A stretch of DNA of 64,000 nucleotides from Weissella confusa (GTDB lineage Bacteria; Bacillota; Bacilli; Lactobacillales; Lactobacillaceae). The DNA lies in contig JQAY01000002.1 of the NCBI GenBank assembly GCA_001436895.1, positions 1 to 64,000 of the forward strand. The letters are read 5' to 3'. The position numbers were made by a program, and so were the translations under genes. The notes beneath the pieces are model-generated. The model was not told where the DNA came from. It worked only from the letters and a program-made list of their open reading frames with translations, and searched no databases. Of the stretch, positions 6,745 to 17,751 are shown in pieces (position 1 is the stretch's first letter; every line of letters starts with the position of its first letter).

Positions 6745-9700
6745 TTATTGTCGACGTTGGCGGTAAGCCATGCTGCCACTAATTAGCAGCAACACACCTG
6801 GTACAACCCAAAACATCATGACACCACTTCCACCCACACGGGGGAAGATTGACTTCACCTGTTCTGCTGGCACATCCACCAACCACTCGTCTTTCGCTTT
6901 GTCGTATTTCAGCTTATCGCCAAGCGGCACACAATCCGCCGCCATTTCAGTTGGCGAACCGTCAATGCCAGTCGCCGTCACTTCAAAGCAGTACACCTTC
7001 TGATCCACCACAAACCCTGTTGGTGCGGCAATTTCTTCCAGCGTATAAAGTCCTTGGCTCAATCCAGGCAATGTTTGTCCTGTTTCGCGCGTCGTAAATT
7101 CACGACCGTGCCCCGAACTCACACGAGTTAATCGATACGTTGATCCGGCAAGCGGCTTATTGGGGTCATCCCCCAATACAAACTTACGGAACACGAGGCC
7201 ATTCACATCATTCGAAAAAATCACTTCATGAACATCTGACGATCCTGAATCAGCACTCGTTGGCAAATCTACCGTAACAACACCATCTACCACGGTCACT
7301 TGGTACGTCGTGTTATCAAGCCAATAACCGTTCGCTACACCAGTTTGTCGCAACGTATACTCGCCTTTTGTCAGACCTCCCCAAAGCGTTGTGTGACTAC
7401 CCGAATTTTGTTTAGGCAATTGTTTGCCCTTGTCATCAATCAACTCAAATTCACCGCCAACCAATGAACGGTCGCCAGATTGATTCATATTTTTAACCGC
7501 AAATGACGCCGTGATGGCCTCACTAGGCTTTTCAGGTTCCGTTCCCTTTCGCTGATGACTCACCACGTTCGATTGCTGCGTACGATTCCACAGCACGTTG
7601 TCGAACGTATATGAAACCGCTGATTGTTGGGTATAAGTTGCATCCGTCAAATATTCAGCCACCGAATGACGCACATTAACGCCAACCGCCCAATCCGAAC
7701 CGTTAAACATCAGCTTACGCACACCTTCCTTGGTCAATGTCACCTTAACCTTACGATCCTCGATTGTTACCTTATAATCCTCTAGGTGAGTCATCTTGGC
7801 GCGATTGCCTACCGTTGCGTCATCACCTGTACCCGCCGTGTTATATACCTGAACACTATCCGCTATCGCACCAGCCAGAATAACCGCATCCCCACCTACT
7901 TTAGGTAGATTAACAATTGCTTCAACGGCTGTTGGTGATAGCAAGTAATCTTCGCCGTTCGCGTACGTTGTTGGATATGTCCAATACCAGAACGGCTTAG
8001 TGGCATCTGCCAACAATGTATTATTCAAATCATTTGTGTCTTTATGGACGAATTTATTAACTGATGGCTTATCACGCGTTCCAACAGTTGTATCAATATC
8101 AAATGAGAACTCCTCATCGTTAGGCACTGAGATACTAGAACTCAAGAAAGCACCCCAAACACCGTTGGTCAATGACCCCATGCGCACCTTCGCGGATGTG
8201 CCTTCCAGCACAAACGAAACCGCCGAACGCTCAAAATTTTCACCATTCAAATAGTCTTGCCAGATATCATTACCCGTTTGGCCTTGATACGCAGCATCTG
8301 TTGTTCCGATGTACTTGCCATTATGATAAGTGATTGTCGCCCCTTCAACCGTTACACCCTTGTTTTCGTTTGGGCCAGCCCAACCAACACCTTCCGCATA
8401 GTCATAACGCTTTTCAATCGCAGCGTCCGGTCCCCAAGGATTTGTCCGTCGATTAGCATTCAACGACGCAAACGTTAGATACGACATCTTCTTATCCGTC
8501 TTCTGCACATCAATCAGATGCTTATTCTCAAAATCGACGTACTGGAACTCAACTTGGAAATCCGAGAGTTTGTTATACAACAACCCCGAATACAAATTAT
8601 TCGACAGGTTCAAATACGGATCTGCATTATCGCCATCTCCACCTGTATGACCACCATTCGTACCTGGAATAAAGTCGGATAACGTCACGTAGGCGCCCAT
8701 CAAATGAGTAGTCCACTTAACATCACCGTTGCTATCGACATGCTTCGTTTTATAAGTCCCAACATATGGGTAATAGATTGTAATTTCGCCCCGCTTAGCT
8801 CGGCTCGCAACTAACTCAATTACAGAAATCATCACCGAGTAATTCTTACCTGGTGATTGCTCATTAAACTTCTCATAGTAATACAAACCGTGATCATTTT
8901 GCTCTGAATTCCACCAAGTTTCACCCCACATATTTGCCAGCTTACTCCGCTTATCGGCGTTTAAACGTTCCTCGATAATCAAATAATCACCTTCGACCGC
9001 ATCTTGGTTCAGATACACTTTCATCTTATTTGGATCAGAGTAGGCATCTGCCTTAATCGTTGCGCTGTACCCCTTCAACGTCTCAGTCGGAATCAAATCA
9101 TCCGGTCGCTTCAGCGTTGCACGTTCATCCTGTTCGTCATACACCGTCATTTTTTGATCGTCATTCACCCAATCACTGGCAAATGGGAAAAACAGTACGC
9201 CCATGTGAATCTCACGTGGAATGTAGTTATTCACATGTCCATCTTCATACATTTCCTCACGTACTGGCGATACAATCATCAAACCATATTTCTTATTTGC
9301 CGGTGGCCTTAACGTGAATTTAAACACTTGTTTTTCAGTTTTCGCATTAACGATGAAACGATTTTTACTATCCAACTTAATTGGCTTGTCGTTTAATGTA
9401 ATACTTTCAACACTTCCAACGCGATCGCCATCAACCCCGAATTCAACCGGGAATACGCCCGCTTCCTGGTCTGTTTGGAACTGTTGGAAGTTCTCTTCCA
9501 TCTTGTCGAACGTAATCTCATAATCCATAAAGGCACGACGCTGTGAAACCTTAATCACAAACGGTACCCCTTCATAATCGAAGTAGTCATAAATTGTTCC
9601 GGCAACACTTTTTAGCACCGCAGGCTTCGTTGGTGTCGTCGGTTCTAGCTCACCTTCACCCATCAACGTTGGATTATCCTTACCAGCACCAACCACATCT

Positions 9701-9894
9701 GGCAGTGACACTTGACCGGCATCTTCAATGGCATCCAATAATCCGTTTTCAATTTTGGCTGGCAGGTTACTAATTAAGGCGTTTTTAGCTTCCGCATACG
9801 CCACCTGACTAAATAGCAACAGATTACATAACAGCGGCACCAATAGAATCAGCACACTAAATCGAGTATTCAATTTTCGCATGCGACTGCTCAT
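6745..9894 (-). CDS. Giant sortase-anchored adhesin / pilus tip candidate (FPRVGG)
   Basis: A 1049-aa secreted surface protein. The N-terminus is a signal peptide (basic MSSRMRKLN, hydrophobic core to about residue 34, A-Y-A-E cleavage region). Residues about 90-790 form a large module rich in aromatic and acidic residues. Two SpaA/Cna-B-like domains follow (about 800-890 and 905-1010), the second with the typical opening VFRKFVLG and closing YTLEEIAAPTGF, where Lys and Glu can form an intramolecular isopeptide bond. The C-terminus has the noncanonical sorting signal FPRVG (about 1017-1021), a hydrophobic helix and RQRRQ. Position and size suggest a pilus tip adhesin. Its partner at 10,093 has the same sorting signal. 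A terminator lies between them, so each is probably a separate transcript. Confidence 0.85.
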   Translation of the reverse strand: MSSRMRKLNTRFSVLILLVPLLCNLLLFSQVAYAEAKNALISNLPAKIENGLLDAIEDAGQVSLPDVVGAGKDNPTLMGEGELEPTTPTKPAVLKSVAGTIYDYFDYEGVPFVIKVSQRRAFMDYEITFDKMEENFQQFQTDQEAGVFPVEFGVDGDRVGSVESITLNDKPIKLDSKNRFIVNAKTEKQVFKFTLRPPANKKYGLMIVSPVREEMYEDGHVNNYIPREIHMGVLFFPFASDWVNDDQKMTVYDEQDERATLKRPDDLIPTETLKGYSATIKADAYSDPNKMKVYLNQDAVEGDYLIIEERLNADKRSKLANMWGETWWNSEQNDHGLYYYEKFNEQSPGKNYSVMISVIELVASRAKRGEITIYYPYVGTYKTKHVDSNGDVKWTTHLMGAYVTLSDFIPGTNGGHTGGDGDNADPYLNLSNNLYSGLLYNKLSDFQVEFQYVDFENKHLIDVQKTDKKMSYLTFASLNANRRTNPWGPDAAIEKRYDYAEGVGWAGPNENKGVTVEGATITYHNGKYIGTTDAAYQGQTGNDIWQDYLNGENFERSAVSFVLEGTSAKVRMGSLTNGVWGAFLSSSISVPNDEEFSFDIDTTVGTRDKPSVNKFVHKDTNDLNNTLLADATKPFWYWTYPTTYANGEDYLLSPTAVEAIVNLPKVGGDAVILAGAIADSVQVYNTAGTGDDATVGNRAKMTHLEDYKVTIEDRKVKVTLTKEGVRKLMFNGSDWAVGVNVRHSVAEYLTDATYTQQSAVSYTFDNVLWNRTQQSNVVSHQRKGTEPEKPSEAITASFAVKNMNQSGDRSLVGGEFELIDDKGKQLPKQNSGSHTTLWGGLTKGEYTLRQTGVANGYWLDNTTYQVTVVDGVVTVDLPTSADSGSSDVHEVIFSNDVNGLVFRKFVLGDDPNKPLAGSTYRLTRVSSGHGREFTTRETGQTLPGLSQGLYTLEEIAAPTGFVVDQKVYCFEVTATGIDGSPTEMAADCVPLGDKLKYDKAKDEWLVDVPAEQVKSIFPRVGGSGVMMFWVVPGVLLLISGSMAYRQRRQ

Positions 9895-10018
9895 CGTTGG
9901 CGTCCCCTTACATATTTTTACTCATCCTATATTACGGACAAGATACAACTTGTCTGTGGCTGTCAATTAAAGACTCTTGGAAATTCTCGATGGGTTTATG
10001 ACCAAAAATGCAACAGAA

Positions 10019-10054
10019 AAGCCGGCTGCGAACATTTCTGTTCACAACCGGCTT
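10019..10054 (-). terminator. Terminator between the two adhesin genes
   Basis: AAGCCGG (10019-10025) pairs with CCGGCTT (10048-10054), with further inner pairing GAAC/GTTC. On the minus strand a TTTCTGTTGC tract follows. It lies downstream of the 1224-aa adhesin. Confidence 0.7.
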
Positions 10055-10092
10055 ATTCAAGCAATTTTAATTTTCAAATATGTGTATCAAAA

Positions 10093-13000
10093 TTATTGGT
10101 TTTGACGGCGCTTGATGTACCAAGCTGCCCCACCGGCAATCAACATAACGATCAAACCGGCACCAATGTATGCTTGAATTCCCGTTCCTCCAACACGAGG
10201 GAAGATTGACTTAGCGCTGTTAGCAACATTAAAGTCCCCAACCCAAGTAGAGTAAGGCTTTGTTGACGTATCCTCCTTCGCAGGCAACCACTTCAAGTAT
10301 GAACCGCCTTCGTTAACTTGCAAGAAGTTAACTGGTGCATCCATATTTGCCGAAGTACCATTCAAATCCTCTGTAATCAAAGGCCCATCGCCATAACTAA
10401 AGCTAGGATCAGAAAATACATTTTGTGGTACAACAATAAAGTAGAAATCGTCCTCCATCGCATATCCAGATGGCGCAGTCACTTCATGGACAACGTAAGT
10501 TTGGTTAAACTTAAGCTTTGTTCCATCTGCAATAGTGTGCACGCCCCCAGCTTGTTCGGTCATATCTACCCAAGGATTATCAGTGATTTGACCATTCTTG
10601 TAAGCTATAGCATCTGATTGCAGCGCATACTGGAACTTTGCACCAGCCAACGCCTTACCATCAGCATCTACCTTATTCAACTTAAACTGCGTCGGCACAC
10701 GTGGGTTTTCGATTGAGGCCGTCCATTGAGCAGGTCCTGTCGTTTGATCAGGTGCCTTCGTTTGTGACAATCCAATCAACGCTTTCTTGTCTTCATCCGA
10801 ATCGCCACTCATAGTGTGCGTGTACTTTCCATCCTTGCCCAACGTCTCTGTTACCGTGAAGCGAATACCATGCAATTCATTTCCATTATCATCGTACATG
10901 ATTTTCCCGTCATCATCCTTTAAAACAGGCATTGAGTTAATATAACCACCCGGTACACCCGTTTCAGTAAGCAGGTACTTTCCGATGTTAAGAGCATCGT
11001 ATTCCCAAGTTGAGCCTTGCGATGATGATGTTCCCGGAATATTTTGTGGGTCAGTCAATGGCGTAAATGTTGGCTTTTCTCCATCCCATCCATTGAACGC
11101 GTGCGTAAGTTCTAGATTAAACGTAACACCGTTAACTTGATTTCTTGGTGCATCATCATCAACCTTGTACAAGATCAAATCATTATCATGCAAAGGTAGC
11201 AGCTTAACGTTTACTTTATTTGTGAAAATGCCGTTCGGCTTGTTTACGCCGGTCATAACATTAGCTGTATTATACCAGATGCCTTCTACACCAGTAGACA
11301 AAACTTTCGTCGCCGGCACGTGTACATTCAAATTCCAGGCCAAGTTATTGCCATCAAAATCCATCTTATTTCGACCAGCCTCAGTGAAAGTTACTGTAAT
11401 TTTTTGACAATCTTCACCATTTACTTCCACCACATCAAGTTCAACGGTATAATCCTTGTCCTTACCATACGCAAACGCTGTCCCATTCGTGTTGTATATA
11501 ATAATATCGCTCGATGTAAATGACTTCATATCGCTTTTGCTATTGCTACGCAACGTAACTCCAGCATCCAATGTATCAGTCATAACAACTTCATTTGGCT
11601 TAGCAATTGAATCCGTTCCAATACGGTACGTTGGTTGCATTACCCAGTAGTCGTAGTTGAAATAGATAACGTCCCCAATTGTTTGGGCCGGCTTTGTGGC
11701 CAAATTTTGCCCATACATGTTTCCGTAAGCAACACCCGTTGCAGTAATCGCTTCATTTACAGCCGTCTCACGAGCAGCAACATAAGCGGCGTATGATGCA
11801 TACACCTTTGGATCATATTCTCCAAAGCCTTCTCGTGTTGTTTTAATTGCTTCTTGTACCGCCGCATTACCGTTGGCAGAATTCAGCTGTCCAACGGCGT
11901 TGTTATAGTTAGCCGCATCCGCAGTGCTAGTAATCAAAACATCATCGGTCACAAGCTTACGTGGCGCATCCAATTGCAATGGGTTCAAAGAAGCACATGT
12001 CAACGTTTGCCAAGTGTTTCCAGTTCCTGTGTACAAACGGAATGAAGACGTCTCTCCTGAAATAGGATATGACAAGGCACCCCGTGTGAACGTGTTGTTT
12101 GAATCATCGATATTATCAATCCAATTTGTTCCTGTATATGAAGAGTTAGTATAGTTACCGTGCCCTTGTGAATACCACATACCATTACGAGCTGAATCTT
12201 GCTTCATCGACGTCACTGTGGCTTCCTTAGCCAGACTACGATTTGCAACTGCATCCGTACCTTTAATTCCTGAAATCTTGTCTACAGACTCAGCGTATCG
12301 CGCATTACTAATATCATATGTCGTTTCAGTCCATGAAAAACCATTACTTACATTTTGAGAACCGGTTACTGCACCAAAGTTGTTCAATGAATCGAAAGTC
12401 ATTTGCGCGCTAGCATCTGTCGGAACTGACAGAAGGTTGGTAAACTGTCCGTTTGATGAAACGTAGAACTGCACTGTAATATCAAGTGAGTCAATTCCTT
12501 GGTACAAAATTCCTGAATACAAATTATTTGGAACATCAATATAGACACGTGTTCCCAAATGATCATGGTCTGAACTAACCTTCTGGATGTTTCCAATGGT
12601 CATTACTGCACCCATTTGAACTTCATTTCCAAGATAGTCAACATATGATCCAACATTATCGTAGAGGATAGAAAAAGTTTTATCATCCAAATCACTTTGA
12701 CTAACGTTGTTCTTATTTCCAAACAAAATCATATATGATGATTGGTTATTATTTCCACCGTTAGTTTGATATTGATTGTGATAGTTATTTAGCAGCGTAT
12801 TATCTGACACTGGTGTCGTAGAATCCCCACCATCAATTTTCACGGATGGACGATCAAACTTTTGAAAAATATTAATCTTTCCTGAAGTAATATCAGCGCT
12901 TGAAAAGTTTTTATTTGAATGGAATGCCACTGTATCTGAACCATGATTTGCCCAAATTTGGAAATTCTCAGAACTTGTTTTTCCAGTTTGAGTACCATCA

Positions 13001-13767
13001 ATTGCTGTTGTCCTGCTATAACGATCAATCAATACGGTCTGAACTTGACCAGCTCCTTGACCGATAATCGGCTTTGTTGACAAAGAGGTGTTCAAAGTAT
13101 CAATCGGATTCGACCCATCATACGGAATCAACCCATTCGTGTCTCCATCGATAATACGAACTTCCTTATCTTGCTTTTCTTCCTCAGCAACGGCTTCAGT
13201 CACCGTCTCAGAAGATGAAGATTCCTTAGCAATTTCAGCAACCTTCTCAAACGCCATCGTCAAATCGACTGAGCGATTATCAACTGGCAGCTTATTTTCA
13301 CCATTCTTATCGTCATATAGTCCCAACTCAGTAACCGGCAACGTAATATCGTGCTTATCTTCATTAGTACTAATGGCGGTCAAAATCAAATGTGTACTTT
13401 GTGACTTCAACACCGCACTCACGATACCCTCGCGCATGTCTAGCGTCTTGTCATCTTGCTTGATTTCGGCGTCCTTTAGGCCTGCCTTATCCAAATCAAG
13501 TTTGAACTTAACCGTCTGCTCACTGACAGACGTCTCTGATCGATCAAACTCCAAATCCCACGTGGTCTTTGTCTTGTCCTGTGATGTCTTCAATTTGACA
13601 TTCAGCAACTCGCTCTCATACACGTTCTGCGGTCCAGTGACCGCATGAATCGCGTCTCCCAAGGTACCCAGATTGGCGGCAAATGGCACAGCCAGAGCTG
13701 CCAAACCAATCAAAGCGCCTAACTTGCGGTGACGCTTCTTAATTGAAAAGCCTCCACTTTTTGTCAT
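10093..13767 (-). CDS. Giant sortase-anchored adhesin (1224 aa, FPRVGG)
   Basis: The frame is open to 13,818, but the start at 13,767 (MTKSGGFSIKKRHRK) is preferred because GGGAG lies 8 bases upstream. A long signal peptide follows (basic stretch, then LGALIGLAALAVPFAANL). The body is Ser/Thr/Asn-rich and beta-type. The C-terminal third holds two SpaA/Cna-B-like domains: one opening NDLILYKVDD and closing YLLTETGVPGGY, the other opening FKLNKVDADGKALAGAKF and closing YVVHEVTAPSGY, with Lys and Glu for isopeptide bonds. Sorting signal FPRVG is at about 1189-1193, then a membrane helix and IKRRQNQ. Likely an adhesin displayed on the wall or at a pilus tip; the sortase is 18 kb away. The ligand is unknown. 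Confidence 0.87.
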   Translation of the reverse strand: MTKSGGFSIKKRHRKLGALIGLAALAVPFAANLGTLGDAIHAVTGPQNVYESELLNVKLKTSQDKTKTTWDLEFDRSETSVSEQTVKFKLDLDKAGLKDAEIKQDDKTLDMREGIVSAVLKSQSTHLILTAISTNEDKHDITLPVTELGLYDDKNGENKLPVDNRSVDLTMAFEKVAEIAKESSSSETVTEAVAEEEKQDKEVRIIDGDTNGLIPYDGSNPIDTLNTSLSTKPIIGQGAGQVQTVLIDRYSRTTAIDGTQTGKTSSENFQIWANHGSDTVAFHSNKNFSSADITSGKINIFQKFDRPSVKIDGGDSTTPVSDNTLLNNYHNQYQTNGGNNNQSSYMILFGNKNNVSQSDLDDKTFSILYDNVGSYVDYLGNEVQMGAVMTIGNIQKVSSDHDHLGTRVYIDVPNNLYSGILYQGIDSLDITVQFYVSSNGQFTNLLSVPTDASAQMTFDSLNNFGAVTGSQNVSNGFSWTETTYDISNARYAESVDKISGIKGTDAVANRSLAKEATVTSMKQDSARNGMWYSQGHGNYTNSSYTGTNWIDNIDDSNNTFTRGALSYPISGETSSFRLYTGTGNTWQTLTCASLNPLQLDAPRKLVTDDVLITSTADAANYNNAVGQLNSANGNAAVQEAIKTTREGFGEYDPKVYASYAAYVAARETAVNEAITATGVAYGNMYGQNLATKPAQTIGDVIYFNYDYWVMQPTYRIGTDSIAKPNEVVMTDTLDAGVTLRSNSKSDMKSFTSSDIIIYNTNGTAFAYGKDKDYTVELDVVEVNGEDCQKITVTFTEAGRNKMDFDGNNLAWNLNVHVPATKVLSTGVEGIWYNTANVMTGVNKPNGIFTNKVNVKLLPLHDNDLILYKVDDDAPRNQVNGVTFNLELTHAFNGWDGEKPTFTPLTDPQNIPGTSSSQGSTWEYDALNIGKYLLTETGVPGGYINSMPVLKDDDGKIMYDDNGNELHGIRFTVTETLGKDGKYTHTMSGDSDEDKKALIGLSQTKAPDQTTGPAQWTASIENPRVPTQFKLNKVDADGKALAGAKFQYALQSDAIAYKNGQITDNPWVDMTEQAGGVHTIADGTKLKFNQTYVVHEVTAPSGYAMEDDFYFIVVPQNVFSDPSFSYGDGPLITEDLNGTSANMDAPVNFLQVNEGGSYLKWLPAKEDTSTKPYSTWVGDFNVANSAKSIFPRVGGTGIQAYIGAGLIVMLIAGGAAWYIKRRQNQ

Positions 13768-14062
13768 AGACGTACTCCCTAAATCTGTATTTTTTCTCTC
13801 ATAAACAGTGTGGTCCATCCCACCTTCTGTTGGACTATCTCAGAATACCGATAAAATGGTGTAACAGTTTGGCGCAGGCGTAACGACTTTTCGAAACGTT
13901 ATGAAGAAACTTTGCCACTTGCCTTGAAGTTTGAATTTTCCATTACAGAATGGCGTCAATTCACAATTTATTCATTTTTATTCCACGTTTTCATCCCTAT
14001 TTACTTTTTATAATGAATAAATGTAAGAGGGGCTAACGCAACTTCTCACCTAGAGAATACAC
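13768..14062. other. Intergenic region upstream of the 1224-aa adhesin
   Basis: About 295 non-coding bases holding the leader and presumably the promoter of the adhesin. I could not fix a convincing -35/-10 pair on the minus strand. A TATAAT lies on the plus strand near 14,007 without an obvious -35 or gene behind it. Confidence 0.4.
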
Positions 14063-14102
14063 AAAAGACGTCGACCGGCATAACTGCTAGTCGACGTCTT
14101 TT
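14063..14102 (-). terminator. Terminator of the ABC exporter operon
   Basis: AAAAGACGTCGA (14063-14074) and TCGACGTCTTTT (14091-14102) form a 12-bp stem nine bases after the 594-aa ABC gene stop. It could act in both directions. Confidence 0.8.
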
Positions 14103-14111
14103 ATTTATGAC

Positions 14112-15896
14112 TTATTCAAATACCATTTGGTTGTTGTACAACTCAGCGTAGAAGCCGCCTTGCGCCAACAATTCCGCGTGGCTACCGTGTTCAATAACGT
14201 TTCCGTCACGCAACACGACAATCTTATCCGCATTCAAAATCGTCTTCAAACGGTGGGCAATCACGAAACTTGTACGTCCCGCAATCACATTATCCATCGC
14301 CTTTTGAATCTTAGCTTCCGTCACCGTATCAACGTTTGACGTTGCTTCGTCCAAGATCAACAAGTCAGGCGCTGTCAAAATCGTACGGGCGATTGACAAC
14401 AATTGCTTTTGACCAGTTGAGAAGACTGAATTTTCATCAGACACTTGAGTATCATAGCCATCTTCCAACGTCATGATGAAGTCGTGAATGTTGGCTTGCT
14501 TAGCCGCATCAATCATTTCTTCATCCGTTGCATCAGGCTTACCAAACGTGATGTTGTCACGAATCGTACCCGTGAACAAGACAGAATCTTGCAACACAAT
14601 ACCAACGTTGTCACGCAAAGACTTCAAGTCCATGTCGCGTACATCGACACCGTCAAACTTAACAGCACCGTCCGTCACATCATAGAAGCGGTTCAACAAG
14701 TTCATAACGGTCGTCTTACCTGAACCAGTTGGTCCAACCAAGGCCACCATTTGGCCCTTGTCCACTTCGATGTTGATACCGTGCAAAATCTCGCGATCAG
14801 GGTTGTAACCGAAGTGTACGTCATCCAACAAAATCTTATCCTTAACGCCGGTGAACTTCACACCGTCCTTAGGGTTGATTTCGTCATCTTGCGCAAACAC
14901 TTCGTTCAAACGGTGGGCACCAGTCATGGCCAATTGCAACATGTTGTACGTTGACGTGATTTGTGTGATTGGTTGGTAGTATTGTTGTGAGAACGAAACG
15001 AACGTCACAATCAATCCCAAACCAGCCGCACGTGAAGCCAAATCACCGTTCAAAGCTTGTGTGGCACCGTAGAAAATCACGATAGCCAAGTTGAACAAGC
15101 CCATCCCTTGCATCAATGGGAACAACACACCTGACCAAGCTTGGCCAAGCGTCGTTGCCTTACGCACCTTGTTGTTGTGCTCGATGAATCCGCGAATTGA
15201 CTCTTCTTGCAAACCGTTGGTGATAATGACCTTTTCACCGTTGATTTGCTCGTTGATGTATCCGTTCAAGTGACCAACTTCAGCTTGTTGCGCATCCACG
15301 TACTTCTTCGCTTGCACAATGATCAACGCAGCCAAGATAACCGCAACTGGTGTTGACGCAATCGTCACCCAAGCCATCTTAGGACTTTCATTGAACATCA
15401 TCCAAACCACACCAATCAACATCGCAACTTGTGAGAACAATTGGAAAATAGCTTGGTTCATCGCGTTGAAGATGTTATCCAAGTCAGACGTGAAACGTGA
15501 CAGGATTTCACCGTCTTGGTGAGAATCAAAGTAACGCACCGTCATACGTTGCATCTTGCCAAACAAGCCCTTACGCATGTCATTAACTGAGTTAGATGAC
15601 ACGATAGCTTGAATGAAGGCGTTAATGAACAAACCAGTTAGCATCAACAACACAAAGCCGAAGAACAATAGCAAGGCATGGTGGAAATCATGCAAACTTG
15701 CTTGGCTAGCCGTCATTGGGTTCAACTTCACCATCAAGTACTTTGACAATTCCGTAATTGAACGCCCCATGTAAACTGGCGCCTTAACTTGCGCCCACGT
15801 TGCGAAAATCGTGAACACCAGGATGGCAATCATCCCCATCCAGTAACGCTTGAAGTAGTGCGCAAAGAAACGAATTGACTCAGTAATATTCTTCAT
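14112..15896 (-). CDS. Heterodimeric ABC exporter subunit B (LmrD/YheH-like)
   Basis: A 594-aa half-transporter: about six membrane helices in residues 15-320, then an ABC ATPase with Walker [10 protein letters not shown] and Walker [13 protein letters not shown] (catalytic Glu present). Its signature motif is degenerate, FSTGQKQ in place of LSGGQ. The partner encoded upstream has the opposite pattern, so the pair forms one canonical and one degenerate ATP site, as known for LmrCD-type heterodimers. Likely exports hydrophobic drugs, lipids or peptides. It starts three bases after the stop of the partner gene, so the two are cotranscribed and translationally coupled. Confidence 0.9.
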   Translation of the reverse strand: MKNITESIRFFAHYFKRYWMGMIAILVFTIFATWAQVKAPVYMGRSITELSKYLMVKLNPMTASQASLHDFHHALLLFFGFVLLMLTGLFINAFIQAIVSSNSVNDMRKGLFGKMQRMTVRYFDSHQDGEILSRFTSDLDNIFNAMNQAIFQLFSQVAMLIGVVWMMFNESPKMAWVTIASTPVAVILAALIIVQAKKYVDAQQAEVGHLNGYINEQINGEKVIITNGLQEESIRGFIEHNNKVRKATTLGQAWSGVLFPLMQGMGLFNLAIVIFYGATQALNGDLASRAAGLGLIVTFVSFSQQYYQPITQITSTYNMLQLAMTGAHRLNEVFAQDDEINPKDGVKFTGVKDKILLDDVHFGYNPDREILHGINIEVDKGQMVALVGPTGSGKTTVMNLLNRFYDVTDGAVKFDGVDVRDMDLKSLRDNVGIVLQDSVLFTGTIRDNITFGKPDATDEEMIDAAKQANIHDFIMTLEDGYDTQVSDENSVFSTGQKQLLSIARTILTAPDLLILDEATSNVDTVTEAKIQKAMDNVIAGRTSFVIAHRLKTILNADKIVVLRDGNVIEHGSHAELLAQGGFYAELYNNQMVFE

Positions 15897-15899
15897 CTT

Positions 15900-17612
15900 T
15901 TATGCCTCCTGCGCCTTTTGTGTCTTGTAAATCTCTTGGTAGATAGGTGACGTCTCAACCAGGTCCTTGTGGGCACCTTCTGCAACCAACTCACCATCTT
16001 CCAAAACCAAAATACGGTCGGCGTTAATCACTGAAGAAATCTTTTCCGCAATGATAAAGGTCGTCGTATCTTGCAAATCATGATCAAGGGCTTCCTTAAC
16101 CAACTTTTCTGACTTAGCGTCCAATGCAGACGTTGAATCATCCAAAATCAAAATCTTAGGATCGCCAATTACACCACGAGCAATTGACAAACGTTGCTTT
16201 TGACCACCAGAGAAGTTTGATGAACGCTCTTCAACTACGTGTTCGTACGTGTCTTCATAACGCTCAACGAATTCAGCGGCTTGCGCGATTTGCGCCGCAC
16301 GCTTCATGTCGGCTTCTTCGGCATCAGCCTTACCTTGACGCAAGTTGTCAGAAATCTTTCCTGAGAACAACGTTGCGCGTTGCAAAACGAATGACACCGT
16401 CTTACGCAATGATGATTCGTTGGTATCCTTCAAATCAACACCGCCGACCTTAACCGTTCCCTCAGTTGGGTCAAACAAACGTGGAATCAATTGGGCCATC
16501 GTTGACTTACCTGAACCGGTTGCACCGACAATTCCAATCATTTCACCAGGTTGCACTGCAAATGAAATGTGCTTCAACGTTGGCTTATCATCCCCAGGGT
16601 ACGTGAATGACACATCGTCAAATTCAACCGCACCAGACAAGTCTTGTTCTGGGACATCCTTGTATTGCAAATCAGGTTCCGTATTCATAATTTCTTGAAT
16701 ACGACCCATAGAAACAAATCCACGCGCCGCAAATGTCATCATCATTCCACCAATAATGATAGATTGCATGATGATCATTAAGTAGTTCGTAAATCCTGTG
16801 ATTTGAGCCAACATCTTTGGCTCAGAACCAACCATGTTTCCAACAAAGTAAATCGCCACAACCATCAAGCCTTGGCCAATAAACATGAAGGCAGGCACGA
16901 TAATTGAGAACAAGTAACCAATTTGCAAGTTAACACCGTTCAATTCGTCAGAAACTTCATTGAATCGCTTTTGCTCATTGTCTTCTTGGTTAAATGACTT
17001 AACCACACGGACACCTTGCAAGTTTTCCTTCGCCTTGGCGTTAACGCGGTCAATCAACCCTTGGATCATACCGAAGCGCTTACCCATGTTTCCCATGACA
17101 ACCGCTGACACAGCACCAACCAAGATGACCATCACGACAATAACCCACCACAAAGCAGGAATTGAGTGGACGGCCAAGATAAATCCACCAACAAACAAAA
17201 TTGGCATACGCAACAATGGTTGTAGCCCCATCATCAAAATACTTTGAATTTGCGTAATGTCGTTCGTCAAACGAACCACCAAGTTACCAACAGAGTATTG
17301 CTCGATGTTTCCAAATGAGAACGTTTGAATCTTGCGGTAAGCCGCTTCACGAACATCTGAAGCGATTCCTTGTGAGGCACGGGCCGCAAAAATCGTGTTA
17401 ATAATTCCAGCAATCAACCCGATACCGGCAATTACCAATAGCTTGAAACCAATTTGGTTAACCTTGTCCATGTTATCGTCTGAGATAGCTTGAACGATGT
17501 TGGTTAGCAACGTTGGCTGTAGCAACATTGAAATCGCCATGATGGTCACCGTCAAAACGGCAATCGTCAAATCGAGTTTGTAACCCTTAAAGTAGGGCTT
17601 CAACAATCGCAT
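15900..17612 (-). CDS. Heterodimeric ABC exporter subunit A (LmrC/YheI-like)
   Basis: A 570-aa half-transporter with a six-helix membrane domain (residues 15-310) and an ATPase domain. Walker A is GATGSGKST and the signature [14 protein letters not shown] is canonical. In Walker B ([12 protein letters not shown]) the catalytic glutamate is replaced by Asp, the hallmark of the non-hydrolysing half of heterodimeric exporters. First gene of the two-gene operon; GGAGG-type site (GGAGGGGAAAT) before the ATG. Substrate unknown; multidrug export is the usual assignment. Confidence 0.9.
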   Translation of the reverse strand: MRLLKPYFKGYKLDLTIAVLTVTIMAISMLLQPTLLTNIVQAISDDNMDKVNQIGFKLLVIAGIGLIAGIINTIFAARASQGIASDVREAAYRKIQTFSFGNIEQYSVGNLVVRLTNDITQIQSILMMGLQPLLRMPILFVGGFILAVHSIPALWWVIVVMVILVGAVSAVVMGNMGKRFGMIQGLIDRVNAKAKENLQGVRVVKSFNQEDNEQKRFNEVSDELNGVNLQIGYLFSIIVPAFMFIGQGLMVVAIYFVGNMVGSEPKMLAQITGFTNYLMIIMQSIIIGGMMMTFAARGFVSMGRIQEIMNTEPDLQYKDVPEQDLSGAVEFDDVSFTYPGDDKPTLKHISFAVQPGEMIGIVGATGSGKSTMAQLIPRLFDPTEGTVKVGGVDLKDTNESSLRKTVSFVLQRATLFSGKISDNLRQGKADAEEADMKRAAQIAQAAEFVERYEDTYEHVVEERSSNFSGGQKQRLSIARGVIGDPKILILDDSTSALDAKSEKLVKEALDHDLQDTTTFIIAEKISSVINADRILVLEDGELVAEGAHKDLVETSPIYQEIYKTQKAQEA

Positions 17613-17711
17613 AATTTCCCCTCCAAATTTCTTATTTATTTCTATTCGTCAATAGGCTATTTTAGCAGACTTGCAACCCCTTTTGTAAATTAAGTTTACA
17701 AAGAATTAAAC

Positions 17712-17744
17712 AAAAGCCACACCCGAAAATTCGGATATGGCTTT
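17712..17744 (-). terminator. Terminator after the DUF218 membrane protein gene
   Basis: An AAAAGCCA.../...TGGCTTT stem with an inner CCGAA/TTCGG hairpin, seven bases past the stop at 17,752. A minus-strand T-rich tail (TTTTGTTTAATT) follows. Confidence 0.75.
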
Positions 17745-17751
17745 AAAAATC

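Noticed and set aside
13088-13648. 186-aa open frame on the plus strand inside the 1224-aa adhesin gene
   Set aside because: Antisense shadow of a clear minus-strand gene, with no ribosome binding site and low-complexity composition.
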